Shown: piece after piece, positions 7,259 through 15,127 of the stretch | Numbering within the stretch: position 1 is the first letter of the stretch | Layout of the letters: each line of letters begins with the position of its first letter | From: Litorimonas sp964435725 | GTDB lineage: Bacteria > Pseudomonadota > Alphaproteobacteria > Caulobacterales > Maricaulaceae | NCBI GenBank assembly: GCA_964435725.1 | Contig: CAYTAJ010000042.1 | Location: 1 to 21,284 of the forward strand | Direction: 5' to 3' | Length of the DNA: 21,284 nucleotides | Position numbers and translations under genes: made by a program | Notes under the pieces: model-generated | Told to the model about the DNA's origin: nothing | The model's input: the letters and a program-made list of their open reading frames with translations, nothing else | The model's database searches: none

Positions 7259-7435
7259 TATTAGCTCCTTTTTCTTGCATGATGTTTTGACAAACGTCCG
7301 CACAGAATAAAGCCGAATGTGACAAATTCCAGTTTCGGGGGGTGAATGACGGCATGAGGGATAAAAAACCGATATTTGGGACAAAAGAATAGAATGTTGC
7401 TTTGCCCTGAATTCATAAAATGGCAAAAGAGACCC

Positions 7436-8287
7436 ATGCAAAATAAAAGTGAAAATTTAGAAGTCGCCGCAGACAGGCGCGCTGATAAATCATCCCTAAT
7501 AATCGTTTGGGCTTTTGTTTGCTTGTCTTGGATTGTTCTCTCTTCATCAGAACAAATGGAAGCGAGTAAAAGTGGACTTGATGTGTTTTGGTTAGAGCCT
7601 TGGCTGACTCAATTAACCTCTCATATTGCGATTATCGGTTCTATTCTCTTGATACCGTTTTTCTTAAACCGCTTTCCGCTGAGTTGGACAAATTGGAAAA
7701 AACAGCTCCTTATTTATGTGGGACTCTTTTTTATTTTTGGGGCACTTCATATTATTTTGATGGACGTTTTTCGACATCTAAGCTTTCCAATTTTTCTTGG
7801 CCGTCCTTATTATGAGGGCTTATTTGATTTTAACCTTTGGATTTATGAATTGAGGAAAGATGCGTATAGTTTTCTTCTTATTTTATCTTTTTTTGTGACA
7901 GGGCGTCATATTGAGCAACTCCGGCTTGAAGCGCGCTCTCACCTTAAAGACGCCAAAGATACAGGTCGTCTTACTTTGAAATCAGGCGGGCGCACGATTC
8001 TTCTAAACGCCCAAGATATTCTCTGGGTAGAGTCTGCCTCTAATTATGTTGAAATTCATACAGAGCAAGGCATGCATTTGGCGCGTATGACGTTGTCTTC
8101 TCTTGAAACATTATTGTCAGAAGCGGGCGATAATCATTTGCGAGTGCACCGGTCTTATCTTGTAAAACGTAACGCTTTACGCGAGATCATTCCAAGTGGC
8201 GAAGGTGGTGCGTCTATCACCTTAACAGACGGTACGAAGCTACCTGTCGGTCGAAAATACCGTCCAAATCTGGAGTTAGTCTCTTAG
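7436..8287 (+). CDS. Membrane-anchored LytTR-family DNA-binding regulator
   Basis: From ATG 7436 the protein has 283 residues; a start at 7376 would add 20 residues that are not hydrophobic and lie nearer the divergent gene. Four membrane segments are seen at about residues 20-36, 60-78, 90-109 and 143-155. They are followed by a short linker and a C-terminal LytTR domain (about 178-283) with the typical ILWVESASNYVEIHT, LRVHRSYLV and LPVGRKY motifs. LytTR domains bind pairs of short direct repeats; this architecture has no phosphoacceptor receiver domain, so sensing presumably occurs through the membrane part. The divergent acyltransferase gene is the obvious candidate target. I could not identify a convincing pair of LytTR sites in the 177 bp between the two start codons. 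Its stop is one base away from the stop of the convergent PEPC-like gene. Confidence 0.85.
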   Translation: MQNKSENLEVAADRRADKSSLIIVWAFVCLSWIVLSSSEQMEASKSGLDVFWLEPWLTQLTSHIAIIGSILLIPFFLNRFPLSWTNWKKQLLIYVGLFFIFGALHIILMDVFRHLSFPIFLGRPYYEGLFDFNLWIYELRKDAYSFLLILSFFVTGRHIEQLRLEARSHLKDAKDTGRLTLKSGGRTILLNAQDILWVESASNYVEIHTEQGMHLARMTLSSLETLLSEAGDNHLRVHRSYLVKRNALREIIPSGEGGASITLTDGTKLPVGRKYRPNLELVS

Positions 8288-8288
8288 C

Positions 8289-11132
8289 TTATCCAAACGC
8301 ATCATAATGATGCGTAATTGCGACGGTTATCTGACGGGTGAGATCTGATGCGCGTTGTAGTGGTTTGATGATGGTTTCTGCTATGTGCGGGAAGCCTCCT
8401 GATCCACCCAGTTGCACGCCAGATTTTTCGACCAAATCTTCTGTCCATGTGAGAGCATCACGTTTTTCGGGATAACGATCACGCAATTCTTCGAGAACGC
8501 TATCAATTTGGAAGGTTTGCAATTTTTGTAGGACGTTCATTTGTGATGTTTTCTCATCACCAATCGCGGGTAGGTCTGTCGCAATGATGAGCATTTTCAT
8601 CACCACAGCGAGACGCAGTGCATGAAGAATTTTCAGTGTTTCGGGATCACAATCTGCACAGATTAAGTCAGACTTACCTAATGTTCGATCAGCGTTAAAC
8701 TGATCCATACGCAAGCGATTGGCGAGGTCCATAATTTGAGACCGCCATGTACTTTGCCCAAGTGTGTCCGCCACAATCAAACTTCGTTCCGCGAGCATTG
8801 GTTCATTGCCAGAGAGTGCGCGACTAATCCAAAAGCCCGGATCAAAAAGGCGTCCATAAGCCGTTAATGCCGAGAGTTGTGTCCGGCTCATTGAGATAGC
8901 GACAAGTCTGAATATAGAGCGGGCTCGTGCTGAATTCTCCAGAAGGTTTGCAAATTTTTCAGTATCAATTGTTGCTGCACGACCGACACCGAAAATAATA
9001 TTGGCGGGTGTACCAAGTTGCTGCAGGATCGCATTATGTGGAATGGCGCGTAACTGGCGAGGATTGAACATATCCGTACCTTGACCGGCCTTAGCGCGTT
9101 TGGCTGCGCGGGAGCCCGTCGGTATTAATAAGTTCTGACCGAACCCACCCAGAATGGTAATGTAATTTGGATCACGATAGAGACTGTCCTGTTCCGACCC
9201 GATGGTGCGGAAAATATCCCAAGAGAAATCATTCTCTGTGTAGAATGTATCCTCTTCAGCTTCATCACGATCTGCATATCTCACACAGGCAAGCGAAGTT
9301 GCCGTTGCGTCCGATAATGTTGGAGTTTGGAACCAAAGGAAGCCGTCTCCACCTTGAAAACTAAGCTCATGACAGAGGTGGATACCGCGTTTTTCAAACT
9401 GGCGAATGGCCCAGGGGCTCATGGCATAATCAACACGTTCGGCAATCTTACCCGGATGACCCCCTCGGCCCAGACCTTCACCATGTGTATTAAAGACGAG
9501 GGCGGTGACGTCCTGCATCTCATATTTCGCCATTTGCGAAGCAAAGTGAGAATGTAAGCGTTCAATGGCAAGCGTCGCAGGGATTTGTCCCATGAAACGA
9601 CCCGCATCTGAAAATCCGGTTTGAATAGCAAAAACGCCGCGTGCTTTAACATAGTCGCGATAGACGGGATTGCTCAGCATTTTACCAATAATGCGTCCGC
9701 CGTTGTTGAGGGCATCTGCCGTTTCAAACAGCGGAGAAATATCGAGGTGATTTTCAAGACCATAGAGACGTGCGAGGTAGAGCACACCTAGAGGGACAAG
9801 GCTGTCTTCTGTTTCAGCAATCAACAAACGAATAGGCGTTTTATCATCAATATATTTATGAATCTGCGCTGATAAAATCATCTTCTCATGCGCTGTGCTT
9901 TTCTCTAGGGCGAGCGATGCGAAATTGACGGGAGACGCTTTGACAGACTTTGTAAGCTTTGTGGCTTTGTTTAATAATGTACGATTATCCGAACTACGCT
10001 GATCCATGCCAAAAATAGGCTTGATTGCAGAGATGACGTGGCGCGCATTTAACCTGAAATGAATACGGGCTGTCCCGAGACCAAAAGCAACCATCTGTGC
10101 GCGTAAGGCGATGAGCGCATGGGCAAGGTCGTCATTTCCATTACTTGCGGCCGTGCCAATTAAATCAATTGCATCATCCAAATTTGTAAATCGACGGGTT
10201 GAACTCCGCGTCAGATTATTCGCGGCGGCAACGAGGTTTTCAGGAATTGTAATATCTTTTTCAAAAAGTGTCAGATCGCGACGGGCGCTTGAAAATGCAT
10301 CAGACAGTTTGTCGACTAATGAGTCCAACGCGGCTTCACCCTTGGCTGATAATCCGCCTTTAGCTTGGAGCGATTGTGCCGTTTTTAGGTAGCGTTCTAA
10401 TTGTGTATGTTTTTCTGATAAGCGGAGACGCAGTGCATCGCCCCAAGAAATGTCTGTTCGACCATCAATATCATAGCCGACCCAGCTATAAGCATCTGCG
10501 ATATGGGGCGTTAGCTCCATCCAATTCTCTGGAAATGTTTCTATGGCGACCTTTAAGATTTTTGAATTAATGACATTAAGCGAGCCTTGAATACGCTCAA
10601 GTGTGGCTTGTGTATCTTCATGCTCTTCAATGAGGGTGGGGGCGCGCTTAGGCAGATAGGGATAAGTTTTTAAAAGCTCTTTTTCTGCTTCAAAAGCTCC
10701 CTCTTCTTTCGAAGCAATCTCTCCTAAGCAATTCCGAATATCACGAGACAAAGAGAATGTGGGATGTGCCGTTAAAACAATACCCAAGCCCGGTGTTTCT
10801 GCCCAGAGTTTAAACGCGTTCCACCCTTCCGCTGCTTTATCTTTGGCAATCTCTTCAATTTGTGCATTTAACGCGTCAATTTGTTCGACACCTGCGCGAT
10901 GCCTCAGACGTCTGGCACGGTCAACTGCACCCTGGTCAGAGAGTTGTTTGACGAGTGCTTCAATATCGCGGAATGCAATCTCTCTTTCTTCGACATCTTT
11001 GGAAATGTCATAGGCCAAAGACTTGACCGCATTGGCTTGCGGGTCTTGCGTAATTTGGTTTTTATGGTCGTCTAATTGTCTTTGCAGACGTTCAAGCAAC
11101 TGGTCAGATTTAAGGGGGCGTGTGATTGTCAT
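8289..11132 (-). CDS. Divergent phosphoenolpyruvate carboxylase-family protein
   Basis: A 947-residue protein that follows the PEP carboxylase fold from end to end. Recognisable landmarks are VLTAHPTF with the catalytic His123, GYDIDGRTD (219-227) in place of GGDRDGN, an IHFR motif with Arg360 matching LDIRQ, PLFET with metal ligand Glu470, GFSDAGR (506-512) and HGEGLGRGGHP (550-560). The C-terminal glycine is kept (YDAFG). Compared with E. coli numbering, the metal ligands Glu506 and Asp543 are present, but Lys546 is Arg512, Arg581 is Glu552, and the loop before Arg587 (here Arg556) is two residues shorter. So it may be a real but altered anaplerotic enzyme, or a family member with another reaction. 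It starts 3 bp after the gap stop, so it is co-transcribed with GAPDH, which supports a role in central carbon metabolism. Function is moderately certain; family membership is firm. Confidence 0.85.
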   Translation of the reverse strand: MTITRPLKSDQLLERLQRQLDDHKNQITQDPQANAVKSLAYDISKDVEEREIAFRDIEALVKQLSDQGAVDRARRLRHRAGVEQIDALNAQIEEIAKDKAAEGWNAFKLWAETPGLGIVLTAHPTFSLSRDIRNCLGEIASKEEGAFEAEKELLKTYPYLPKRAPTLIEEHEDTQATLERIQGSLNVINSKILKVAIETFPENWMELTPHIADAYSWVGYDIDGRTDISWGDALRLRLSEKHTQLERYLKTAQSLQAKGGLSAKGEAALDSLVDKLSDAFSSARRDLTLFEKDITIPENLVAAANNLTRSSTRRFTNLDDAIDLIGTAASNGNDDLAHALIALRAQMVAFGLGTARIHFRLNARHVISAIKPIFGMDQRSSDNRTLLNKATKLTKSVKASPVNFASLALEKSTAHEKMILSAQIHKYIDDKTPIRLLIAETEDSLVPLGVLYLARLYGLENHLDISPLFETADALNNGGRIIGKMLSNPVYRDYVKARGVFAIQTGFSDAGRFMGQIPATLAIERLHSHFASQMAKYEMQDVTALVFNTHGEGLGRGGHPGKIAERVDYAMSPWAIRQFEKRGIHLCHELSFQGGDGFLWFQTPTLSDATATSLACVRYADRDEAEEDTFYTENDFSWDIFRTIGSEQDSLYRDPNYITILGGFGQNLLIPTGSRAAKRAKAGQGTDMFNPRQLRAIPHNAILQQLGTPANIIFGVGRAATIDTEKFANLLENSARARSIFRLVAISMSRTQLSALTAYGRLFDPGFWISRALSGNEPMLAERSLIVADTLGQSTWRSQIMDLANRLRMDQFNADRTLGKSDLICADCDPETLKILHALRLAVVMKMLIIATDLPAIGDEKTSQMNVLQKLQTFQIDSVLEELRDRYPEKRDALTWTEDLVEKSGVQLGGSGGFPHIAETIIKPLQRASDLTRQITVAITHHYDAFG
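8297..8315. terminator. Palindromic hairpin at the convergent LytTR/PEPC-like gene junction
   Basis: ACGCATCAT-A-ATGATGCGT is a perfect palindrome with 9 bp arms. As RNA it can form an 8 bp stem with a 3-nt loop on either strand. It lies inside the last codons of the PEPC-like gene, 10 bp beyond the LytTR stop, where no other space exists for a terminator. T-tracts are short (TTT on the minus strand), so termination activity is uncertain. Confidence 0.35.
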
Positions 11133-11135
11133 ATC

Positions 11136-12146
11136 CTATAAAAACTTAGCCATGGCTGACGCTGTATCCAACATACGGCAAGAGAAGCCCCATTCATTAT
11201 CATACCAGCTAAGCACACGGATCATATTATCCGCCATAACAACAGTTTCATTTGTCACATAGCTAGAAGAGTGAGCATCGTGATTAAAATCAATCGAAAC
11301 GGTTTTATCTTCAACGAACTGCAAAATACCTTTTAATTCACCCGAAGCTGCTTTTGCAAAAGCGGCGTTTATGGCCTCAACGCTGGCTGGTTTTTGTGTA
11401 TTCACAACTAAATCGACAACAGACACATTAGGCGTCGGGACACGAATGGCTTTCCCGTCCAACTTGCCAGCCAATTCTGGCATAACAAGGCCGATGGCTT
11501 TAGCCGCGCCTGTTGAGGTTGGGATCATTGAGAGTGCAGCAGCGCGGCCTCGATTATAGTCCTTACGATGAATTGTATCGAGTGTCGGTTGATCGCCCGT
11601 ATAGGCGTGCACTGTCGTCATGAAACCTTTCTCAATGCCAAAAGCGTCGTTCAAGACTTTCGCAAGAGGGGCGAGAGCGTTTGTTGTACAAGAGCCGTTT
11701 GAGACAATGAGGTCGTCTTTAGTGAGGCTATCATGGTTTACACCATAGACAATTGTTTTGTCAGCATTTGTACCTGGTGCCGAAATCAAGACACGCTTTG
11801 CACCCGCAGCAAGATGCTTTGCAGCCGCATCACGGGCTGTGAAAATACCTGTACACTCCAAAACAATATCAACCTGATTGTCAGCCCAGTTTTGATCTTC
11901 AAGATTACGAATTGCGGTAACCTCGATAGGGCCTTGTCCGATGTCGATTGTGTTCCCGTCCACTTTGACGGTGCCGTTGAAACGTCCGTGAACTGAGTCA
12001 TATTTCAGCAAATGGGCTAAGTTATCTGGAGAGGATAAGTCGTTTATGGCAACGACTTGTAAGTCATCACGCCCTTGTTCAATAATAGCGCGTAAAACAT
12101 TGCGGCCAATACGACCAAATCCATTAATAGCGAGGCGTGTTGTCAT
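11136..12146 (-). CDS. gap: Type I glyceraldehyde-3-phosphate dehydrogenase
   Basis: A full-length (336 residue) phosphorylating GAPDH converting glyceraldehyde-3-phosphate, NAD(P)+ and phosphate to 1,3-bisphosphoglycerate in the cytoplasm. The NAD-binding motif AINGFGRIGRN (residues 6-16) is intact; the catalytic Cys153 is in SNGSCTTN and its partner His180 is in TTVHAYTGDQ. Further family motifs are HRKDYNRGRAAALSMIPTST, with sites for the phosphate groups, and the terminal WYDNEWGFSCRM. Asp at the end of the second beta strand (AIND, residues 34-37) suggests preference for NAD. SNGSC instead of the commoner SNASC is a mild variation. The ATG has GGGA about 8 nt upstream. It leads an operon with the PEPC-like gene 3 bp downstream; no pgk or tkt gene is next to it in this window. 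Confidence 0.96.
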   Translation of the reverse strand: MTTRLAINGFGRIGRNVLRAIIEQGRDDLQVVAINDLSSPDNLAHLLKYDSVHGRFNGTVKVDGNTIDIGQGPIEVTAIRNLEDQNWADNQVDIVLECTGIFTARDAAAKHLAAGAKRVLISAPGTNADKTIVYGVNHDSLTKDDLIVSNGSCTTNALAPLAKVLNDAFGIEKGFMTTVHAYTGDQPTLDTIHRKDYNRGRAAALSMIPTSTGAAKAIGLVMPELAGKLDGKAIRVPTPNVSVVDLVVNTQKPASVEAINAAFAKAASGELKGILQFVEDKTVSIDFNHDAHSSSYVTNETVVMADNMIRVLSWYDNEWGFSCRMLDTASAMAKFL

Positions 12147-12193
12147 CTTAGTCCCTTTCCCAGCCTAATACGTGGCATCATAATTTTTGACTT

Positions 12194-12222
12194 TCTTTAC
12201 AAATTGCAGACAGAGCTGTCAT
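12194..12222 (-). promoter_or_regulatory. Candidate promoter of the gap operon
   Basis: On the reverse strand ATGACA (12222-12217) and TAAAGA (12199-12194) are 17 bp apart, a moderate sigma70-like match. It would place the transcript start about 40 nt upstream of the gap ATG. The rest of 12147-12348, shared with the divergent photolyase-domain gene, is AT-rich and contains several CGAAAA repeats (around 12275-12298), but no clear plus-strand promoter was found. Confidence 0.3.
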
Positions 12223-12348
12223 TGAATCTGTACGAAAATTACTTCGTTTTAGAATATGGTGTCATTTATGTTCGAAAACGAAAATATTCAATCGAAAATC
12301 TGAGTTGCATAACAATTTTCCAACAAAAAAAGCTCTTTTCATGAGTTA

Positions 12349-13200
12349 ATGCGTAAGCAAAATATGGAAAACGCTGTCGAAATGCTAAATCCGTCCGTGC
12401 ATGAGACCAAAACTCAGACATCTTCCCCGAAGACGCGCGCTGATATCGTTTCCCATGTTAGGAAGATTTCTCCTTGGCTGGACCCTAAAGATACACATGT
12501 TTCAAATTTTATTGGGAGTAGAGCAGAAGCAGAAAAGCGTATTCAATCTATCAACCCGTCTCTTTATGGTCGTACGCGTAACCATCTTGAGGGTGCAGTT
12601 ACGCAACTATCTCCTTATATCAGTCGTGGTGTTGTTAGCTCGGAGAAGGTTTGCGATGCGGCGCTGTCCAAAGAAACTCCAAAAGAGGCAGAGAAGTTCA
12701 TTCAACAAGTCGCGTGGCGTGAATATTGGCAAGGTATATTAGAGCATAATCCGCAATGGCTATGGCATGATGCAGAAAACTACAAAACGGGGTTAGTTGC
12801 TGCTGATTATATAGATGAGTTACCCGAAGATATTGTGCGCGCTCAGACGGGCACAGCCAGTATTGATCACTTCCTGACACAACTTATGACGAATGGTTGG
12901 GTTCACAATCATGCAAGGCTTTATTTAGCAAGTTATATTTGTCACTGGCGACACGTAAAGTGGCAGGTGGGGGCGAAATTTTTCCTCAAGCATCTTTTGG
13001 ATGCTGACCTCGCGAGTAACAATTTATCTTGGCAATGGGTCGCAAGTACATTTTCACACAAGCCTTATTACTTTAATCTCGAAAATGTTCAAAAATTTTC
13101 AGGACCTGATATTGATACATCACCGGAAAACAATGTTGATATTGATGCGAGCTATGAGGTGCTTGCCAAACGCCTCTTTCCAAATTTAGAGCCGAAATAA
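12349..13200 (+). CDS. Photolyase/cryptochrome FAD-binding helical domain as a stand-alone protein
   Basis: This 283-residue protein covers only the C-terminal FAD-binding part of a DNA photolyase; there is no alpha/beta antenna domain in front of it. Motifs in order: LYGRTRNHLEGAVTQLSPYI (72-91, the FAD phosphate-binding region), VAWREYW (121-127), TNGWVHNHAR (181-190), VKW (203-205) and DADLASNNLSWQW (218-230), then a PYYF motif. Trp228 and Trp205 match E. coli Trp382 and Trp359 of the electron-transfer chain; the third position (Trp306) is Tyr154 or nothing. Asn224 matches the FAD-contacting Asn378. Gln120 stands where CPD photolyases have Glu274. It overlaps by one base (TAATG) with a gene encoding the missing N-terminal domain. 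ATG 12364 is an alternative start; neither ATG has a clear ribosome site. A light-driven DNA repair or photoreceptor role is inferred. Confidence 0.88.
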   Translation: MRKQNMENAVEMLNPSVHETKTQTSSPKTRADIVSHVRKISPWLDPKDTHVSNFIGSRAEAEKRIQSINPSLYGRTRNHLEGAVTQLSPYISRGVVSSEKVCDAALSKETPKEAEKFIQQVAWREYWQGILEHNPQWLWHDAENYKTGLVAADYIDELPEDIVRAQTGTASIDHFLTQLMTNGWVHNHARLYLASYICHWRHVKWQVGAKFFLKHLLDADLASNNLSWQWVASTFSHKPYYFNLENVQKFSGPDIDTSPENNVDIDASYEVLAKRLFPNLEPK

Positions 13201-13613
13201 TGGGGGCTGTCATTTGGCTCCATGAGGACGCGTTGCGACCTGACCATCCTGTATTCAATATAGCAGGCCCCGGTGCAAAAGCCATTTTTATTTGGGATGC
13301 CGAAGACCTCCAATCGCGTGGTCACAGTTTTAAAAAACTGGTTTTTATTTATGAATGTCTTGAGGATATGGGAGCTGAAATAATTCAAGGCCGGACCGAA
13401 GAAATTTTAAGCACTTATTGCGAAACAGGCGACCGGCTTTACTTTGCGGAAACACAAAACCCTGATTTGTTGAATTTAATTGCGCCGCTCCAAAGACGTT
13501 ATAACGTGACTATGGTCGCGCGTCCTCGATTGGGAAATTTTGAAGTGAAACCAGAAATGAAACGCTTTTTCCGATATTGGAATAAGGCGAGAACCTCCAT
13601 TCTTAAGAAATAA
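13200..13613 (+). CDS. Photolyase N-terminal alpha/beta (antenna-type) domain as a separate protein
   Basis: A 137-residue protein whose start AVIWLHEDALRPDHPVF (residues 3-19) matches the photolyase opening pattern in which a beta strand is followed by WxRxDLRxxDNPAL. AIFIWD (28-33) matches the next strand with its terminal Asp. KKLVFIYECLEDMGAEIIQG corresponds to the helix and strand where the deazaflavin or folate antenna site lies, and the end (MKRFFRYWNKAR, 120-131) resembles the linker segment found just before the helical domain. Its length equals the normal antenna domain. It follows the FAD-domain gene with a one-base overlap, so both chains are made in equal amounts and probably form one two-chain photolyase in which gene order is inverted relative to the usual single chain. 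Chromophore binding is not provable from sequence. Confidence 0.75.
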   Translation: MGAVIWLHEDALRPDHPVFNIAGPGAKAIFIWDAEDLQSRGHSFKKLVFIYECLEDMGAEIIQGRTEEILSTYCETGDRLYFAETQNPDLLNLIAPLQRRYNVTMVARPRLGNFEVKPEMKRFFRYWNKARTSILKK

Positions 13614-13640
13614 GCCAAAGAAAATGAAGAGAGCCGATCC

Positions 13641-14627
13641 ATGCGAGTAGGGATTATTGGGGCCGGTGTCGCGGGATTATGTGCGGCCTATAACCTGAAA
13701 CAAAACGGACATGACGTGAGTCTTTTTGACAAGTCACGCGGCGTAGGAGGTCGACTATCGACACGCTATGCGGGGGCGTTTGAATATGATCACGGGGCAC
13801 AATATTTTACAGTTATAGATCCACAATTTGCCTCAATTGTGCAAGACGCAGTAGCCCAAGGCGCCGTGGCGCGCTGGTCCGGTCGTGCGCTATATCTCAA
13901 GACGGGCTTGCTCACGACGGATACAGGTGCGGAGCGTTGGGTTGGTGCCCCCCGCATGAACAGTTTTGCTAAGTTTTTGGCCTCTGACTTGGATGTTGTT
14001 TTGCACTGTCGCGTTCAGAGTTTAAAGCGCGAAAATGATGGGTCTTGGACCCTAATTTTTGAAGACGGCGAAAATGGTCCAATTCAAGATAGAGGCGGCT
14101 TTGAGGCCATTATTTGTACTGCGCCATCAGAACAAGCAAAGCTTATTTTACCAGAAACATTCTCTGGTCATGCTGAAATCAATCAAACCAAAATGGATGC
14201 GTGTTTTGCTTTGATGATTGGCCTAGAGACGCCATTTGACATTGGTTGGGATACATTAAGAGTAAATAATCTGCCTGTGTCGTGGCTTTCTGTAAATAGC
14301 TCCAAGCCGAAGCGAGGTGAGGCGGCCACACTTGTCGTACATGCTAGTCCTGAATGGTCTAATCAAAATGTCGATACCGATAGGGATACTATAACAAATC
14401 TCATGCTTGATGTGACGGCGGCTTTGACGCGCCTTGACGTGTCTAATGCCTCTCATATTTCGTTACACCGCTGGCTTTATGCAAGTGTTTCAAAAAGCCC
14501 GAATAAACCGTGCTTGGTCGACACGTCTCAAAACCTAATTGCAGCAGGGGACTGGTGCTTAGGCGGTCGTGTCGAAGGCGCAGCGTTATCTGGGCTTGCA
14601 GCAGCAGAGGCGATTGATAGGTTGTAA
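13641..14627 (+). CDS. Renalase-like FAD-dependent oxidoreductase
   Basis: A 328-residue flavoprotein with the N-terminal FAD motif GIIGAGVAGLCAAYNL (residues 4-19), the second FAD signature KSRGVGGRLSTRY (31-43) and DHGAQYFT (51-58), typical of the renalase/amine-oxidase family. The C-terminal FAD contact AGDWCLGGRVEGAALSGL is intact. Bacterial renalases oxidise off-pathway isomers of NAD(P)H; whether this protein does so is inference. The start has GAGAG about 8 nt upstream and lies 27 bp after the antenna-domain gene, so it is the third gene of the photolyase operon. Genes of this family are often found beside photolyase genes and ChrR-type sigma loci in proteobacteria, so a role in oxidative or light stress is reasonable. 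No signal peptide or membrane segment is visible. Confidence 0.85.
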   Translation: MRVGIIGAGVAGLCAAYNLKQNGHDVSLFDKSRGVGGRLSTRYAGAFEYDHGAQYFTVIDPQFASIVQDAVAQGAVARWSGRALYLKTGLLTTDTGAERWVGAPRMNSFAKFLASDLDVVLHCRVQSLKRENDGSWTLIFEDGENGPIQDRGGFEAIICTAPSEQAKLILPETFSGHAEINQTKMDACFALMIGLETPFDIGWDTLRVNNLPVSWLSVNSSKPKRGEAATLVVHASPEWSNQNVDTDRDTITNLMLDVTAALTRLDVSNASHISLHRWLYASVSKSPNKPCLVDTSQNLIAAGDWCLGGRVEGAALSGLAAAEAIDRL

Positions 14628-14665
14628 GCCTTGTGTTTTAGGATTGACGAGCCTATTTGCGCCTT

Positions 14666-15127
14666 ATGTCAAAAACACAAAAATATGCTGAAGTTCTCGA
14701 AGAAATTAAAGCCGTTATTGAAGGCGAAACTTCACAAACAGCCCGCTATGCAACGACCTCTTGTTTATTGTCGCAGAGCTTTGATTATTTCTTCTGGACT
14801 GGATTTTACGAAGTTGACCCATTAAAAGACAACGAACTTGTTGTTGGGCCTTATCAAGGCACTTTAGGGTGTTTACGTATTCCTTTTTCACGCGGCGTTT
14901 GTGGTGCTTGTGCAACGCAAGAAGAGACCATCATTGTTGAGGATGTTCATGCTTTTCCAGGACATATCGCTTGCGACAGTCAAACAAATTCGGAAATTGT
15001 TGTACCCGTTTTTGATAAAGAAGGAACACTCAAAGCCGTCTTGGATGTCGACAGCACATCACTGAACTCATTTGACGAAGACGATAAAGCGGGGCTTGAG
15101 GCAATAGCGGCTATTCTTCACGATTAA
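14666..15127 (+). CDS. msrC: Free methionine-(R)-sulfoxide reductase (GAF domain)
   Basis: A 153-residue single GAF-domain enzyme that reduces free methionine-(R)-sulfoxide, repairing oxidised methionine in the cytoplasm. All three family cysteines are present with exact spacing: Cys69 (LGCLRIPF), Cys79 (RGVCGAC) and Cys103 (HIACDSQT), corresponding to E. coli Cys84, Cys94 and Cys118. The sequences FYEV, GPYQG and VLDVDS also fit the family. ATG 14666 is chosen; an upstream TTG at 14657 is possible but without support. It lies 38 bp after the renalase-like gene and is likely the last gene of the photolyase operon, which strengthens an oxidative-damage theme. It ends with a 4 bp tail-to-tail overlap with the LOG-family gene, leaving no room for a terminator between them. 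Confidence 0.92.
   Translation: MSKTQKYAEVLEEIKAVIEGETSQTARYATTSCLLSQSFDYFFWTGFYEVDPLKDNELVVGPYQGTLGCLRIPFSRGVCGACATQEETIIVEDVHAFPGHIACDSQTNSEIVVPVFDKEGTLKAVLDVDSTSLNSFDEDDKAGLEAIAAILHD

Noticed and set aside
7259..7441. Longer N-terminus for the acyltransferase
   Set aside because: A strong AAGGAG precedes the ATG at 7258, and the extra 61 residues do not look like part of the family and overlap the divergent gene.
12240..12300. Repeated CGAAAA/TTCG segments as a LexA (GTTC-N7-GTTC) box for the photolyase
   Set aside because: Only one GTTC half is present and the second does not fall at the required distance.
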